Shown in pieces: positions 25,079-33,667 of a stretch of DNA of 64,000 nt (its first letter is position 1; every line of letters begins with the position of its first letter). Location of the stretch: NCBI RefSeq assembly GCF_000427905.1, contig NZ_ATYX01000006.1, positions 186,001-250,000 of the forward strand, in the 5' to 3' direction. Both the position numbers and the translations under genes were made by a program. The notes beneath the pieces are model-generated. The model did not search any database. It was not told the DNA's origin and saw nothing but the letters and a program-made list of their open reading frames with translations. Source of the DNA: Thermocrispum agreste DSM 44070. Lineage in GTDB: Bacteria > Actinomycetota > Actinomycetes > Mycobacteriales > Pseudonocardiaceae.

Positions 25079-25657
25079 ATGGGACCGCTGGCACGGACGA
25101 GGACCTGGGGAGCCACCGCCGAGGAAGCTCGCTGCAGGCTTCCCGGGGACGAGCTGATGCCGGACGCGGACGCCACGGCCACCCGCGCGACCAGCATGCC
25201 TGCCCGGGCCCAGGACGTCTGGCCGTGGATCGCGCAGACCGGCCAGGACCGCGGCGGCTTCGACAGCCACGACACGGTGGCCGACCTGGCCGGCTGCCGC
25301 ATCCACAGCGCCCGGCATCTCGACCCGCAACGGCGGCTGTCCGGGCCGGGTGACGAGCTGCACCTGCATCCCGAGGTCGCGCCGATCGTGGCGGAGATCG
25401 AGCCGCCGGAGTACCTGGTCCTGCGGGCACCCCGCGACCAGCACCGGTCGGCATCGTTCGGCTTCACCCGGAATTTCGCCGTCACCCCGAACGCGTCCGG
25501 CAGCCGTGAGCCGGTGCGGGAGCGACACCGCTATCGACGCCGTTGGCGGGCGGTCGTGGTCACGCGGATCGAAGTCGTCAGTTTCGTCATGCACCGGGCG
25601 ATGCTGCGCGGCATCGCCGAGCGCGCCCGGGCGACCACCCCGAGGGAGGCATCGTGA
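25079..25657 (+). CDS. SRPBCC-fold protein, leaderless
   Basis: 192 residues. RTWGATAEEARCRLPGDELMPDADATATRA and PARAQDVWPWIAQTGQDRGGFDSHD mark the START/SRPBCC-like family with a hydrophobic ligand cavity; the ligand is unknown. An in-frame ATG at 24992 would add 29 residues, but the P7 box and -10 lie inside that extension and the ATG at 25079 is exactly at the predicted +1, so the shorter protein is preferred. First gene of an operon: its stop overlaps the next start (GTGA). Confidence 0.75.
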   Translation: MGPLARTRTWGATAEEARCRLPGDELMPDADATATRATSMPARAQDVWPWIAQTGQDRGGFDSHDTVADLAGCRIHSARHLDPQRRLSGPGDELHLHPEVAPIVAEIEPPEYLVLRAPRDQHRSASFGFTRNFAVTPNASGSREPVRERHRYRRRWRAVVVTRIEVVSFVMHRAMLRGIAERARATTPREAS

Positions 25658-26556
25658 GCACACTGCTGGGTGGCAAACCCGTCACCGTGGGGATCGACGG
25701 TTCCGACCGGGCCATCGTGGCCGCCCGATGGGCGGCATCCGCCGCCGCTCATCGGCACGCGCCGATGCGTCTGCTGCACGCCACCGGCTACACCGAAGCG
25801 GTCGCGGGTACGCTTCCGCCCGCGCAGCGCCTTTGGGAGCAGCTGCAGCGCACCGGTGACGACGCACTGGAGCTGGCGTTCCGCGCCGTTCGCGAGGTCG
25901 CCGACGTGCAAGTCGAGAAGGTGCTGGTGGACGACCCGCCGGCCCGGGCGCTGCTGAAGGCCGCGCAGGACAGCCGCATGCTCGTGGTCGGCGGCTCGGG
26001 CCACCCCGGGGCGGTCAAGGGCCTGCTGGTCGGCTCACTCGCCACCCAGCTGGCCGCCCACGCGCGGGCGCCGGTGGCGGTCGTCCGCGGCGCGGATGCC
26101 GACCGGCGGCCGGAACGCGACCCGGTGGTGGTCGGCGTGGACGGCAGCAGGCTGTCGACGGATGCGATCGCCGTGGCGTTCGAGGAAGCGGCGTTGCGCT
26201 CGGCGCCGCTGATCGCCGTGCACGCCTGGAGCGACGCCGACACCAGCCAGGTGTTCGGCGAGAGCCGGATGGCGTTCGACTGGGAGCCGATCGAGCGCTC
26301 TGCGGAGCGGCTGCTCGCCGAGCAGCTGGCGGGCTGGGGGGAGAAGTACCCGGACGTGCCGGTGCGGCGGCGGGTCGCGCGGGACCGGCCTGCCCACGCC
26401 CTGCTGGCGGAAAGCGATTGCGCCCAGCTGGTCGTGGTGGGCAGCCGCGGCCGCGGCGGCTTCCGGGGCCTGCTGTTCGGGTCGACCAGCCAGAAGCTGA
26501 TCCACCACGCCGCATGCCCGGTCCTCGTCGTGCGACCGGCAGGACAGTTCCCATGA
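25654..26556 (+). CDS. Universal stress protein, tandem USP domains, copy 1
   Basis: 300 residues with two UspA domains (residues ~9-146 and ~157-298). Each has the ATP-binding pattern: VGIDGSDRAIVAARWA and GGSGHPGAVKGLLVGSLATQLA in the first, VGVDGSRLSTDAIAVAF and GSRGRGGFRGLLFGSTSQKL in the second. Tandem USPs of this type are DosR-regulon members in mycobacteria (e.g. Rv2623). GTG start inside the preceding stop; the stop overlaps the DUF4389 start (ATGA). Confidence 0.93.
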   Translation: MSTLLGGKPVTVGIDGSDRAIVAARWAASAAAHRHAPMRLLHATGYTEAVAGTLPPAQRLWEQLQRTGDDALELAFRAVREVADVQVEKVLVDDPPARALLKAAQDSRMLVVGGSGHPGAVKGLLVGSLATQLAAHARAPVAVVRGADADRRPERDPVVVGVDGSRLSTDAIAVAFEEAALRSAPLIAVHAWSDADTSQVFGESRMAFDWEPIERSAERLLAEQLAGWGEKYPDVPVRRRVARDRPAHALLAESDCAQLVVVGSRGRGGFRGLLFGSTSQKLIHHAACPVLVVRPAGQFP

Positions 26557-27968
26557 CCACCACCGCCGGCGGCCGGGACGCGGTCACGGCCTACCCGGTG
26601 CGGGTGACCGGCAGGCTGGACGAGCCGTTGTCCCGCGGTCTGTGGCTGGTGAAGTGGATCCTGGCCATCCCGCACTACCTGGTGCTCGCCTTCCTGTGGA
26701 TCGGCTTCGTCGTGCTCACCCTGGTGGCGGGCGTGGCGATCCTGTTCACCACCAGGTACCCGCGGCCGATCTGGGACTTCACCGTCGGGGTGATGCGCTG
26801 GTCGTGGCGGGTGCACTACTACACCTACGCCGCGCTGGGCACCGACCGGTATCCACCGTTCACGCTGGCCGACGTGCCGGACTACCCGGCGCGGCTGACC
26901 GTCGACTATCCCGAGCGGCTGAACCGCTGGCTGGTGCTGGTCAAGTGGCTGCTGGCCATCCCGCACCTGATCATCGTCGGCGTGTTCGCCGGCGGGGGCA
27001 TCTGGCTGACCACCACCACCGACACCGGCCCGCGCGGCTTCCAGTGGGCCGCGGGCGGCCTGATCGGCGTGCTGGTGCTGTTCGCCGCCATCGCGCTGCT
27101 GTTCACCGGCCGCTATCCGCGGCCCATCTTCGACTTCGTCATGGGCATGGACCGGTGGGTGGTGCGCACCGGCGCCTACACCGCGCTGATGACCGACGAG
27201 TACCCGCCGTTCCGGCTGGATCTGGGCGAAACCGAACCGGAGGCCCCAACCGCCCCGCACGACGATCCGCCGCCCGAACCCGTCCCGCACCGATGGACCG
27301 CGGGCAAGATCACGATGGTGGTGATCGGCGCGCTCGCCGCACTGCTGTCCGCAGGCACGGTGACCGGTGGGGTCACCCTGCTGTGGCTGGACCAGACGCA
27401 GCGGGACGACGGATTCGTGTCCACGTCGCGCTCGTTCGCCACTAGCGGCTCCGCGATCGCCAGCGACCAGATCGAGGCCGGCGGGATCGCGGAAGGTGAG
27501 CTGGCCGCACTGCGCACGTTCGTCGGCGACGTGCGCGTGGAGGTGCAGCCGGTCGGCAACCGGCCGGTGTTCGTCGGCATCGCGCCCGCCGACGACGCGG
27601 CTCGCTATCTGCAGGGTGTCAGCCACATCGAGGTGGACGACTTCGACAGCGCACCGGTGGCCCGTCCCGGGTCCGCCGTGCTGACCCCGCCCGCGGACAA
27701 CGGCTTCTGGGCGGTTCAGGCGTCCGGCCCCGGTCCGCAGCAGGTGACGTGGACGGCGCAACCGGGTGACTGGGTGGTGGTCGTGGCCAACGCCGACGGC
27801 TCGCCAGGGGTGAGCGCGATCGTCGGCGTCGGTGCGGAGCTGCCCGCGTTGCCGCTGGTGGGAGCGGGACTGCTGGTGTTCAGCGTGTTCCTGCTGGTGG
27901 TCGGCGGGGCGCTCGTCGCGGTGGCGATCAGTCAGGCGTCGGCGCGGTCGCCGAGCCGCAGCGGCTGA
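26553..27968 (+). CDS. DUF4389 membrane protein
   Basis: 471 residues. Two DUF4389 repeats are each built of helix pairs and the phrase RYPRPIWDF/RYPRPIFDF (LWLVKWILAIPHYLVLAFLW ... LVLVKWLLAIPHLIIVGVFA). A proline-rich linker, a third hydrophobic helix at ~255-280, an extracytoplasmic beta-rich domain (~285-430) and a last helix (LLVFSVFLLVVGGALVAV) follow. The function is unknown. Coupled to the USP gene by a 4-bp overlap. Last gene of the P7 operon. Confidence 0.85.
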   Translation: MTTTAGGRDAVTAYPVRVTGRLDEPLSRGLWLVKWILAIPHYLVLAFLWIGFVVLTLVAGVAILFTTRYPRPIWDFTVGVMRWSWRVHYYTYAALGTDRYPPFTLADVPDYPARLTVDYPERLNRWLVLVKWLLAIPHLIIVGVFAGGGIWLTTTTDTGPRGFQWAAGGLIGVLVLFAAIALLFTGRYPRPIFDFVMGMDRWVVRTGAYTALMTDEYPPFRLDLGETEPEAPTAPHDDPPPEPVPHRWTAGKITMVVIGALAALLSAGTVTGGVTLLWLDQTQRDDGFVSTSRSFATSGSAIASDQIEAGGIAEGELAALRTFVGDVRVEVQPVGNRPVFVGIAPADDAARYLQGVSHIEVDDFDSAPVARPGSAVLTPPADNGFWAVQASGPGPQQVTWTAQPGDWVVVVANADGSPGVSAIVGVGAELPALPLVGAGLLVFSVFLLVVGGALVAVAISQASARSPSRSG

Positions 27969-27993
27969 GACGGTCCCATGGTCCCGTCGTTCC

Positions 27994-28036
27994 GGGACTT
28001 TCCGGCGCGGCCGGACGACCCGATGCGGTGTAGCGT
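27994..28036 (+). promoter_or_regulatory. DosR/DevR-type promoter P8 (CBS-BON copy 2)
   Basis: Box GGGACTTTCCGGCGC (27994-28008), 37 nt from box start to TAGCGT (28031-28036), then a ~14-nt leader with GGAGG before the ATG at 28057. Confidence 0.7.
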
Positions 28037-28056
28037 CGCTGGTGTGGAGGTCTGAC

Positions 28057-28785
28057 ATGAACAGCAAGGTCACCGTTGCCGACGTGATGACGACCGATGT
28101 GGTCACGGTGCCGCCGACGGCGCCGTTCAAGGAGGTCGCGCGGGTGCTGGTCAGCCGGGGCATCAGCGCGGTGCCGGTGGTGGACGAGGAATCGAGGCTG
28201 CTCGGGGTGGTGTCCGAAGCCGACCTGCTGGTGAAGGAGAGCGGTTCCACCGGGTGGAAGCGGCCCGCGATGATCGCAGGCGCCAAGCGCTGGCGGAAGT
28301 GGGCGAAGGCACGCGCCACCACGGCCGCGGAGGCGATGACGCCGGCGGTGAAGTCGATCGAGCCGACCGCGTCGCTGTCCGAGGCGGCTCGCCGGCTGAC
28401 CGAGGAGCGGCTGCGCCGTCTGTTCGTGGTCGAGGACGGCAAGCTGGTCGGCGTCATCGCCCGGCGGGACGCCGTGCGCGCCTTCCTGGCCGACGACGAG
28501 GACCTGCGCGAGACGATCCGCACGGAGGTCCTGCGCGACGGTCTGTGGCTGGATCCGGACACGATCGAGGTGTCGGTCCGGGACGGAGTCGTCACGCTCC
28601 GCGGAACGGTGGAACGGCGCAGCGAGGTCGCCCTGGCCGAGTCGATGACCGCACGCACACCCGGCGTGGTGGACGTGCGCAACGAGCTGACGTACCGGAT
28701 CGACGACCGCGACGTCGAGCAGGAGATGGCCGAAGCCAGGCGGAACTGGCGCAAAGCCAGGGAAGGGTTCGACTCCGATGGCTGA
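28057..28785 (+). CDS. CBS-pair plus BON-domain protein, copy 2
   Basis: 242 residues. CBS1 (VMTTDVVTVPPTAPFKEVARVLVSRGISAVPVVDEE) and CBS2 (AMTPAVKSIEPTASLSEAARRLTEERLRRLFVVEDG) are separated by a basic insert. BON domain (VSVRDGVVTLRGTVERRSEVALAESMTARTPGVVDV) at ~170-215, charged C-terminal helix. Start ATG 28057 with GGAGG. The stop overlaps the next gene by 8 bp. Likely an adenylate- or nucleotide-sensing regulator in dormancy. Confidence 0.9.
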   Translation: MNSKVTVADVMTTDVVTVPPTAPFKEVARVLVSRGISAVPVVDEESRLLGVVSEADLLVKESGSTGWKRPAMIAGAKRWRKWAKARATTAAEAMTPAVKSIEPTASLSEAARRLTEERLRRLFVVEDGKLVGVIARRDAVRAFLADDEDLRETIRTEVLRDGLWLDPDTIEVSVRDGVVTLRGTVERRSEVALAESMTARTPGVVDVRNELTYRIDDRDVEQEMAEARRNWRKAREGFDSDG

Positions 28786-29290
28786 CGACGGCGCGCCCGT
28801 GGTGGCGGTGACCGTGCCGCATCCCGAACGCACCGCGGTGGTGAGTGCGACGGTGTCCGACACCGACATCGGCCAGTTCCTCGAGCGCGCGTATCAGGCG
28901 GTCAGCGATGTGGTGTCCGAGCAGGGCGTGGCGATTGTCGGGCCACCATTCGCCAGGTACCGGCGTCGCGGCGACGGCCGCTTCGACGTCGAGGCCGGCT
29001 TTCCCGTGTCCAGTTACATCTGGACGGTCGGCCAGGTCCGCTCGTCGGTCCTCCCCGCCGGGGAGCGGGCGACGCTGGAGCATGCCGGGGCGTACGACGA
29101 GATGGCGCCCGCCTACGCGGCGGTCGCCCAATGGGTCGAGGACCACGGCGGCATCCCGGAGGGTGACGCCTGGGAGGTCTACCTCAGCCCACCGGACCCG
29201 GACGACGCGTCCACCGCCCGCACGCGGATCGTGCAGCCGTACCACGTGGCGTCGGAATCAACGGCCGGGAGTGCGGCCGGCGACGACTGA
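28778..29290 (+). CDS. GyrI-like small-molecule-binding protein
   Basis: 170 residues with the GyrI/AraC effector-binding fold: VSDTDIGQFLERAYQAVSDV, GPPFARYRRRGDGRFDVEAG, PAGERATLEHAGAYDEMAPA and WEVYLSPP close to the end. No DNA-binding domain, so it is a stand-alone ligand-binding protein. Coupled to CBS-BON copy 2 by an 8-bp overlap. Its 3' end overlaps the convergent flavodoxin gene by 33 bp. Confidence 0.82.
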   Translation: MADDGAPVVAVTVPHPERTAVVSATVSDTDIGQFLERAYQAVSDVVSEQGVAIVGPPFARYRRRGDGRFDVEAGFPVSSYIWTVGQVRSSVLPAGERATLEHAGAYDEMAPAYAAVAQWVEDHGGIPEGDAWEVYLSPPDPDDASTARTRIVQPYHVASESTAGSAAGDD

Positions 29291-29764
29291 GGCAAGCCGG
29301 TTGCCCCACTCCTTCGCCCGGTCGATTTCACCGTCGAGCAACGGACCTGCCTTGTCCTCGACGTAGAACGTCTCCGGTCGGGCGACGAGCCGGCATCCGG
29401 CACGTCTGAGTGCCCGTGCCGCGCTCCGGGCCGCCGAACCGGGCAGCCGTGGCCGGGAGATCTTGGTGTCGAAGGTGGCTGCCTGCACCGTGACCGATCC
29501 GAGCCCGGACAGCCACTCGCGAATGCCGTCACCCGGCGACACCGTCTCCTGCTCCTCCCGCGCGTCTCGCCGGGTCATGGAACGGGACATGCCGAACGCG
29601 TGGGTCGGGCCGCCGACGACCAGCACGTCGGCGTCGACGGTGCTGGGTGCCGAGCCCACCTCGACGAGATCGACTTGCGCGGCCGATGCGAGGCCGCGGG
29701 CGATCGCCTCGGCGATCGCCTTGGTGTTGCCGTACATCGATTCGTAGACCACAAGTGCGTGCAT
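29258..29764 (-). CDS. Flavodoxin-domain protein, leaderless
   Basis: 168 residues. MHALVVYESMYGNTKAIAEAIARGL is the FMN phosphate loop (ESMYGNT). VLVVGGPTHAFGMSR and the C-terminal PETFYVEDKAGPLLDGEIDRA continue the flavodoxin fold. No Shine-Dalgarno at a useful distance; the ATG is 12 nt from the start of the -10 hexamer CACGCT, which predicts leaderless translation. Possibly a redox partner for enzymes of the dormancy set (inference). Confidence 0.88.
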   Translation of the reverse strand: MHALVVYESMYGNTKAIAEAIARGLASAAQVDLVEVGSAPSTVDADVLVVGGPTHAFGMSRSMTRRDAREEQETVSPGDGIREWLSGLGSVTVQAATFDTKISRPRLPGSAARSAARALRRAGCRLVARPETFYVEDKAGPLLDGEIDRAKEWGNRLASVVAGRTPGR

Positions 29765-29770
29765 CCTGCC

Positions 29771-29848
29771 AGCGTGCCCGGCCCGGGTGGCCGGAAAGAA
29801 GTGCGGGAAGTCGCCCGGCCGGGTCCGGATGCGCGGGCAGAAAGTCCC
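29771..29848 (-). promoter_or_regulatory. DosR/DevR-type promoter P9 (flavodoxin), two boxes
   Basis: Distal box GGGACTTTCTGCCC (minus, 29848-29835). Proximal box GCGACTTCCCGCACT (29814-29800), 38 nt from its start to CACGCT (29776-29771). The flavodoxin ATG is at +1. Confidence 0.6.
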
Positions 29849-29856
29849 ATCGGCCG

Positions 29857-29899
29857 GGGACTTTGCGAGCTGCCGGGCGCTGTCGGTGTCCAGCAGGCT
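29857..29899 (+). promoter_or_regulatory. DosR/DevR-type promoter P10 (nitroreductase copy 2)
   Basis: Box GGGACTTTGCGAGCT (29857-29871), 37 nt from box start to CAGGCT (29894-29899). Divergent from P9, with only 8 bp between the two adjacent boxes. Confidence 0.55.
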
Positions 29900-30018
29900 G
29901 CAAGTACGTCTGATCCGGGCGCGACGGGCACGGTGTGGCGAAACGTGCCTCGGCGGCTCGGACAGGCGTGACGCCAGGGCGGACGATCCGCCCGCGTTCT
30001 GCGGAACGGGTGGGAGAG

Positions 30019-30966
30019 ATGAGCAGGTGGACGGCAGCGCAGCGCCGCGAGATCACCGAGGCGGTGAACTGTTCGCCCGCGGTGTGCGGGCCACGTCCGT
30101 GGTCGTTGCGGTTCGTGGACGGCGCCGTGGAGCTGTGCCGCAACGACCGGGGGCAGGAAAGCCTCCCCGAAGCCGTGCGGCGTGACCGGCTGGTGTCCTG
30201 CGGCGCGGCTGCCGCCACGCTCGAGATCGCACTCCGCGGCCGCGGCTTGCGCACCACGCTGCGGCTGGACCCGGACCACGGAACCGAGGTGCTGGCCCGG
30301 GTCACCGTCGACGGCGGGCTGCTGGTCACCGAACGGGAGCGGCACCTGTTCGCTGCGGTGTTCCTCCGGCACAGCTATCGGCGCCCGTTCGGCGAGCAGC
30401 CGGTGAACCACGACACCTGCGCGCGCATCATCAGCGAGCACGGGCCGGACGGGCACGGTGTCGAGGAAACCCAGGTGATCCGCATCGACGACGACGCGGG
30501 CATTGCCGCGACCGCGCGGCTCCTCGGCTACGCCGCGGCCGCGCTGCGTGCCGACGCCGGATATCAGCGTGACCTCGCCGCATGGTCGCAGCAGGAGTCG
30601 CTCGGCGATTTCGACACCATGCCGTGGGCGTTGATCCGGACCAGTACTCGCCTGCCGGACCAGCCGACCTTGGTGGAGCGCTTGCGCCGGCAGACGACAT
30701 TGCTGGTGATCACCTCCAGCGACACCCGCATCGACCACTTGCGCGCTGGTGTGGCGACCCAGCGCGTGTGGCTGGCGGCCGTGGTGCGGGGCATGGTGGG
30801 TTCCGTGCACACCCAGTCGCTGCATCTGCGAGAGGTCCGTGCCGGGCTGATCGAGCACCTCGGCCTGGCGGGCTTCCCGCACGTGCTGATGCGGCTGGGG
30901 CATCCCGCGCCGATGCTGACCCCGCCGCGCCCGCGTCGGACCGGTGGGTGGGCGGCGGCCCGGTGA
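30019..30966 (+). CDS. Acg-family nitroreductase-like protein, copy 2
   Basis: 315 residues, same family as the gene at 23968. The N-terminal motif is altered (AVNCSPAVCGPRPWSLRFV instead of APSVHNTQPWRW), so flavin binding may differ. RHSYRRPFGEQPVNHD and the C-terminal MRLGHPAPMLTPPRP are conserved. Resembles DosR-regulated Rv3131. ATG 30019 has GGGAGAG upstream. An upstream in-frame GTG (29935) would add 28 residues without family support. Confidence 0.82.
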   Translation: MSRWTAAQRREITEAVNCSPAVCGPRPWSLRFVDGAVELCRNDRGQESLPEAVRRDRLVSCGAAAATLEIALRGRGLRTTLRLDPDHGTEVLARVTVDGGLLVTERERHLFAAVFLRHSYRRPFGEQPVNHDTCARIISEHGPDGHGVEETQVIRIDDDAGIAATARLLGYAAAALRADAGYQRDLAAWSQQESLGDFDTMPWALIRTSTRLPDQPTLVERLRRQTTLLVITSSDTRIDHLRAGVATQRVWLAAVVRGMVGSVHTQSLHLREVRAGLIEHLGLAGFPHVLMRLGHPAPMLTPPRPRRTGGWAAAR

Positions 30967-31036
30967 ACCCACTGGCCGGACACGGCCCATTCCGGCGCCG
31001 TCACCTGCGTCGACGGTGCGCAAGTCCCTGCGATTG

Positions 31037-31080
31037 AGGACTTGCGGCAAGGGCCGGACGAGCGGCCGGTGACCTAGCGT
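31037..31080 (+). promoter_or_regulatory. DosR/DevR-type promoter P11 (USP copy 2-MgtE)
   Basis: Box AGGACTTGCGGCAAG (31037-31051), 38 nt from box start to TAGCGT (31075-31080); the ATG (31087) is at +1. A CAAGTCC at 31021-31027 forms an inverted repeat with GGACTTG (31038-31044). Confidence 0.65.
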
Positions 31081-31086
31081 CGAAGC

Positions 31087-31974
31087 ATGAGTTCCACTGA
31101 CACCAAGCCGCTCGTCGTCGGGGTCGACGGCTCCGCCGGGGCACGGCAAGCCATCCGGTGGGCGGTGCGGACGGCCGCCCTGTACGACGCGCCGCTGCTG
31201 CTGACCCATGCGCTCGGGGTGCCGGACCACTACGCAGGCGTACTTCCGCCCACGCCGAAGGTGGTCGATGCCGTTTGGGCGCGCGGCAACGCCTTGCTCA
31301 ACGACGCGGTCCGGTACGCGGAAAGCCTCGGTGCCGGCGACGTGCGCACGGAGATCCGGGAAGACAGCCCGAACGCGGTGCTGCTCGACGTGGCGCGCGG
31401 AGCGCAGATGCTGGTTCTCGGCGCTCCCGAGCACCACCGGCTCACCGACATCGTGGTACTCGGGCCGCTGGCGCCGCAGCTGTCGGCGCATGCGCCGTGC
31501 CCGGTGGTGGTCGTGCACGGCGACCAGACAGACCCGGCCACCGCGCCGGTGGTCGTGGGCGTCGACGGATCACCACTGTCAGAGCGGGCGCTCGCCCTCG
31601 CGTTCGAGGAAGCACTGAGACGGCGCGCGCCGCTGACGGCCGTGCACGCCTTCAGCGGCGCCTTCGCCGAAGCAGTCCTGGCCGAGCCGATCCCGGACTG
31701 GCCGCCGCTGGACCGGCTCGAGCGGGAGATCCTCGCCGAGCGCCTCGCCGCCTGGTCGGAGAAGTATCCGAGCGTGCAGGTGCGCCGGGAGCTGGTGCAC
31801 CAGAGCCCGGGACCGGCGTTGATCGAGTTCAGCAGGAATGCGCAGCTGGTCGTGGTGGGCAGCCGCGGGCTGGGCGGTTTCCGCGGCCTGCTGCTGGGGT
31901 CGACCAGCCAGAAGCTGATCTACCACGCGGCGTGCCCGGTGATGGTGGTCCGGCCGGAGAAGGCAGCGGATTGA
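31087..31974 (+). CDS. Universal stress protein, tandem USP domains, copy 2, leaderless
   Basis: 295 residues. Domain 1 (VVGVDGSAGARQAIRWAVRT ... GAPEHHRLTDIVVLGPLAPQL) has a degenerate nucleotide loop. Domain 2 (VVGVDGSPLSERALALAFEE ... GSRGLGGFRGLLLGSTSQKL) keeps the G-2x-G-9x-G pattern. Paralogue of the gene at 25654. TAGCGTCGAAGCATG puts the ATG at +1. The stop overlaps the TTG of the MgtE-like gene by 4 bp. Confidence 0.92.
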   Translation: MSSTDTKPLVVGVDGSAGARQAIRWAVRTAALYDAPLLLTHALGVPDHYAGVLPPTPKVVDAVWARGNALLNDAVRYAESLGAGDVRTEIREDSPNAVLLDVARGAQMLVLGAPEHHRLTDIVVLGPLAPQLSAHAPCPVVVVHGDQTDPATAPVVVGVDGSPLSERALALAFEEALRRRAPLTAVHAFSGAFAEAVLAEPIPDWPPLDRLEREILAERLAAWSEKYPSVQVRRELVHQSPGPALIEFSRNAQLVVVGSRGLGGFRGLLLGSTSQKLIYHAACPVMVVRPEKAAD

Positions 31975-32975
31975 GCGGGCGGCCCGGTACGGCCGGCCAC
32001 GGTCGGCCGCCTGGGCTCGCCGCAGCGGTGGAGACCGCGGCCGCACACGCCACCGGCAGCGTGCCCATTGCTGCCCCGGACGATCGGGTGGCGGACCTGC
32101 TGGCGGGGATGCGCGGGCAGCGGTTCGACAGCGCCGGCGTGATCGCGGTCTGTGCCGGGGAGCGGCTGGCCGGCGTGGTGACGATCGAACGGCTGCTGGC
32201 CGCTCGGCCCGGCGCACGGCTGGCCGACGTGATGGACACCGATCCGCCACGGGTCGCACCGGGCGCCGACCAGGAGCAGGCGGCGTGGGTGGCGGTCCAG
32301 CACGGGCAAGCAGGGCTCGCCGTGATCGACGAGGCCGGTCGTTTCGCCGGGCTGGTGCCGCCGCAGCGGCTGCTGGGGGTGCTGCTGGCCGAGCACGACG
32401 AGGACATGGCCAGGCTCGGCGGGTTCCTGGCGTCCACCAGGAGGGCACGGCTGGCGATCACCGAGCCGGTGCGGCGCCGGTTGTGGCATCGGCTGCCCTG
32501 GCTGCTCATGGGCCTTGCCGGGGCGTTGCTGTCCGCGGGCCTGGTCGGCGCGTTCGAGGCGCAGCTGCAGCAACAGGTGCTGATCGCGCTGTTCGTCCCC
32601 GGGGTCGTCTACATCGCCGACGCGGTCGGCACGCAGACCGAGGCGTTGATCATCCGCGGACTGTCCGTCGGCGCCGGAGTCGCGCGAGTGGCACTGCGGG
32701 AAACCGTCACCGGGCTGGCACTGGGGGCCTTGCTCGCCCTCCTGACGTTACCGGTGATCTGGGGCGTGTGGGGGCTGGCCGATCTCGCGCTGGCGGTTGC
32801 CGTCGCCGTGTTCGCCGCCAGCGCCACCGCCACGACCGTTGCGATGGCCCTGCCGTGGCTGTTCGACCGGTTCGGCGTGGATCCGGCCTACGGATCCGGC
32901 CCGCTGGCGACGGTGGTGCAGGACCTGCTGTCCGTGCTGATCTACTTCCTCACGGTCTCCTGGATCGCGCTCTGA
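31971..32975 (+). CDS. MgtE-like divalent-cation transporter with CBS domains
   Basis: 334 residues. A cytoplasmic CBS pair (DRVADLLAGMRGQRFDSAGVIAV; HGQAGLAVIDEAGRFAGLVPPQRLL) is followed by an MgtE-type five-helix membrane domain (RRLWHRLPWLLMGLAGALLS ... FVPGVVYIADAVGTQTEALIIRGL). MgtE channels import Mg2+ and are gated by Mg2+ binding to the CBS/N domain. The N-terminal MgtE_N superhelix is missing, so gating may differ. TTG start by TTGA overlap with the USP gene; a GTG at 32028 is a possible alternative. Confidence 0.85.
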   Translation: MSGRPGTAGHGRPPGLAAAVETAAAHATGSVPIAAPDDRVADLLAGMRGQRFDSAGVIAVCAGERLAGVVTIERLLAARPGARLADVMDTDPPRVAPGADQEQAAWVAVQHGQAGLAVIDEAGRFAGLVPPQRLLGVLLAEHDEDMARLGGFLASTRRARLAITEPVRRRLWHRLPWLLMGLAGALLSAGLVGAFEAQLQQQVLIALFVPGVVYIADAVGTQTEALIIRGLSVGAGVARVALRETVTGLALGALLALLTLPVIWGVWGLADLALAVAVAVFAASATATTVAMALPWLFDRFGVDPAYGSGPLATVVQDLLSVLIYFLTVSWIAL

Positions 32976-33030
32976 CCGGTTCCTGGACCGCGTACGCAAC
33001 GGAGTGGCGCGGGCGGGGGATCGGCGCGGG

Positions 33031-33648
33031 TCACTCCGTCCCAGACCAGCGCGGGGCAGGGACGACCCTGGCCTTCGTCACCCCGGGGACGGCCTCTGCG
33101 ACCACCTGCGCGATGTGCCGCTCCTGTGGGTCGTCGAACTGGTCGATCACGATCGCTTCGCCTTCCCGCACCGAGACGGTGAACCGGCCGGCGTCACCCA
33201 GCATCGCCAGGTGACGGCGCACGTCGGCGGCGATCTCCCGGTCCGTGCGGCGGAGCACCCGCAGCAGGTCCCGCCGGGTCACGATGCCGACCAGGCGACC
33301 GGCGTCCACGACGGGCATGCAGCGCCGGTGCTCGGTGACCATGACCTCGGCGAGCTGGGCGACGTCCATGGTCGACGGGCACACCTGTGCCGGGGTGGTC
33401 ATCACCTCGCCGACCTTTTTCGGCGGGGATTCGCGCTCGTCGTCCGCACTGGTCCGGTACCGGGGATCGCGCGGGAACTGCTCGCGTACCAGGTCGGCCT
33501 CGGTCACCACACCGACGACCCGGTCGTTTTCGTCGACCACCGGCATGGCGGTGTAACCCTTTCTGGACAACAGATCCGCCGCCGCTTTGACCGTGGTCGA
33601 TTCCCGCACCGTCAAAACCGGATGCGACATGATGTCCCGCACACGCAT
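33031..33648 (-). CDS. CBS-pair plus BON-like protein, copy 3
   Basis: 205 residues. MRVRDIMSHPVLTVRESTTV... (CBS1) and VMTTPAQVCPSTMDVAQLAE... (CBS2, with HRRCMPVVDAGRLVGIVTRRDLL). A degenerate BON-like C-terminus (GDAGRFTVSVREGEAIVIDQ) follows. Start ATG 33648 with GGGAGGAGG. Divergent from the Ddn-type gene. Controlled by P12. Confidence 0.88.
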   Translation of the reverse strand: MRVRDIMSHPVLTVRESTTVKAAADLLSRKGYTAMPVVDENDRVVGVVTEADLVREQFPRDPRYRTSADDERESPPKKVGEVMTTPAQVCPSTMDVAQLAEVMVTEHRRCMPVVDAGRLVGIVTRRDLLRVLRRTDREIAADVRRHLAMLGDAGRFTVSVREGEAIVIDQFDDPQERHIAQVVAEAVPGVTKARVVPAPRWSGTE

Positions 33649-33667
33649 GACGCCTCCTCCCACGTCG

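Noticed and set aside
25788-28754. 988-residue minus-strand frame
   Set aside because: Covers the USP, DUF4389 and CBS-BON genes in antisense; no motifs of its own.
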